DNA from: Verrucomicrobiota bacterium | GTDB taxonomy: Bacteria; Verrucomicrobiota; Verrucomicrobiia; Limisphaerales; JADLHS01 | Length of the DNA stretch: 6,680 nt | NCBI GenBank assembly: GCA_025360895.1 | Contig: JANYBF010000563.1 | Location: forward strand, 1 to 6,680 | Direction of reading: 5' to 3' | In this document: piece by piece, positions 6,540-6,680 of the stretch | How the letters are laid out: every line of letters starts with the position of its first letter | Position numbering within the stretch: the first letter of the stretch is position 1 | Position numbers and translations under genes: made by a program | The notes under the pieces: model-generated | Told to the model about the DNA's origin: nothing | Seen by the model: the letters and a program-made list of their open reading frames with translations, nothing else | Database searches by the model: none

Positions 6540-6680
6540 AAATCGGCGTCGGTCAACTCCAGCGGCGGATGGTACCGGAGAATCTCGCGGGCCATTTCCG
6601 CGTTCCCATGAAAGGTCGCCCAATGCAGTGGGGTGGCGTGGTGTTGGCCCCGGGCGTCCACGGGCCAGCCGGCGGCCAGC
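6515..6680 (-). pseudogene. Inverted ankyrin-repeat fragment, runs off the window edge
   Basis: Read on the minus strand from the window edge, 55 codons give clear ankyrin sequence: LAAGWPVDARGQ, then ATPLHWATFHGNAEMAREIL, then ELTDADFQGTPLGWA. TPLHWA is the canonical ankyrin helix-1 motif. As I recall the family, this is the stretch that follows the last helices of the + strand protein encoded at 5385-6514, about 20-25 residues further on. It has no start codon of its own in the window except an internal ATG. Beyond GTPLGWA the minus frame stays open to a stop near 6323, but only as antisense of the + strand ankyrin gene, so it too loses homology at 6515. I take it as the inverted continuation of the same gene rather than a separate one. 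Confidence 0.8.

Noticed and set aside
6323..6661. A 112-codon minus-strand frame as a separate ankyrin gene overlapping the + strand gene
   Set aside because: Only the part from the window edge to 6515 is ankyrin-like; the rest is antisense of the + strand ankyrin gene. One inversion junction explains both frames better than two overlapping genes.

Overview
The window looks like a piece of a moderately GC-rich chromosome (or metagenome contig) from the Verrucomicrobiota, probably a Pedosphaera/Limisphaerales-type soil or freshwater lineage. This rests on recall: the ankyrin protein's N-terminal module, the secreted M16 protease and the decayed-looking purine-rich intergenic repeats are all familiar from that group. 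No marker gene is present, so the taxonomy is tentative. There is no sign of phage, transposase, CRISPR, rRNA or a functional tRNA.

Layout. Positions 1-208 hold no convincing gene. A weak small ORF follows (209-463, +). A secreted two-halved M16 zinc protease occupies 622-3387 on the minus strand. It is divergent from a four-helix membrane protein of unknown function (3735-4967, +). An ankyrin-repeat protein (5385-6539, +) starts after a long 417-bp gap. The gaps on either side of the membrane-protein gene each carry one copy of a roughly 155-bp repeat in the same orientation (3535-3692 and 4999-5152). The gene is therefore bracketed by direct repeats. The three main genes do not form an obvious pathway; each seems to be its own transcription unit.

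The most notable point is at the right end. The ankyrin reading frame loses its homology at about 6515. From there to the window edge the missing next piece of what appears to be the same protein is encoded on the opposite strand. The seven residues before the + strand stop codon are simply antisense to the ankyrin motif GTPLGWA. This is the signature of an inversion breakpoint: a real rearrangement, an invertible segment, or an inverted chimera from amplification or assembly. The window stops just short of the sequence that would tell these apart. I did not find a convincing new multi-gene system. The junction and the repeat pair are the observations most worth following.
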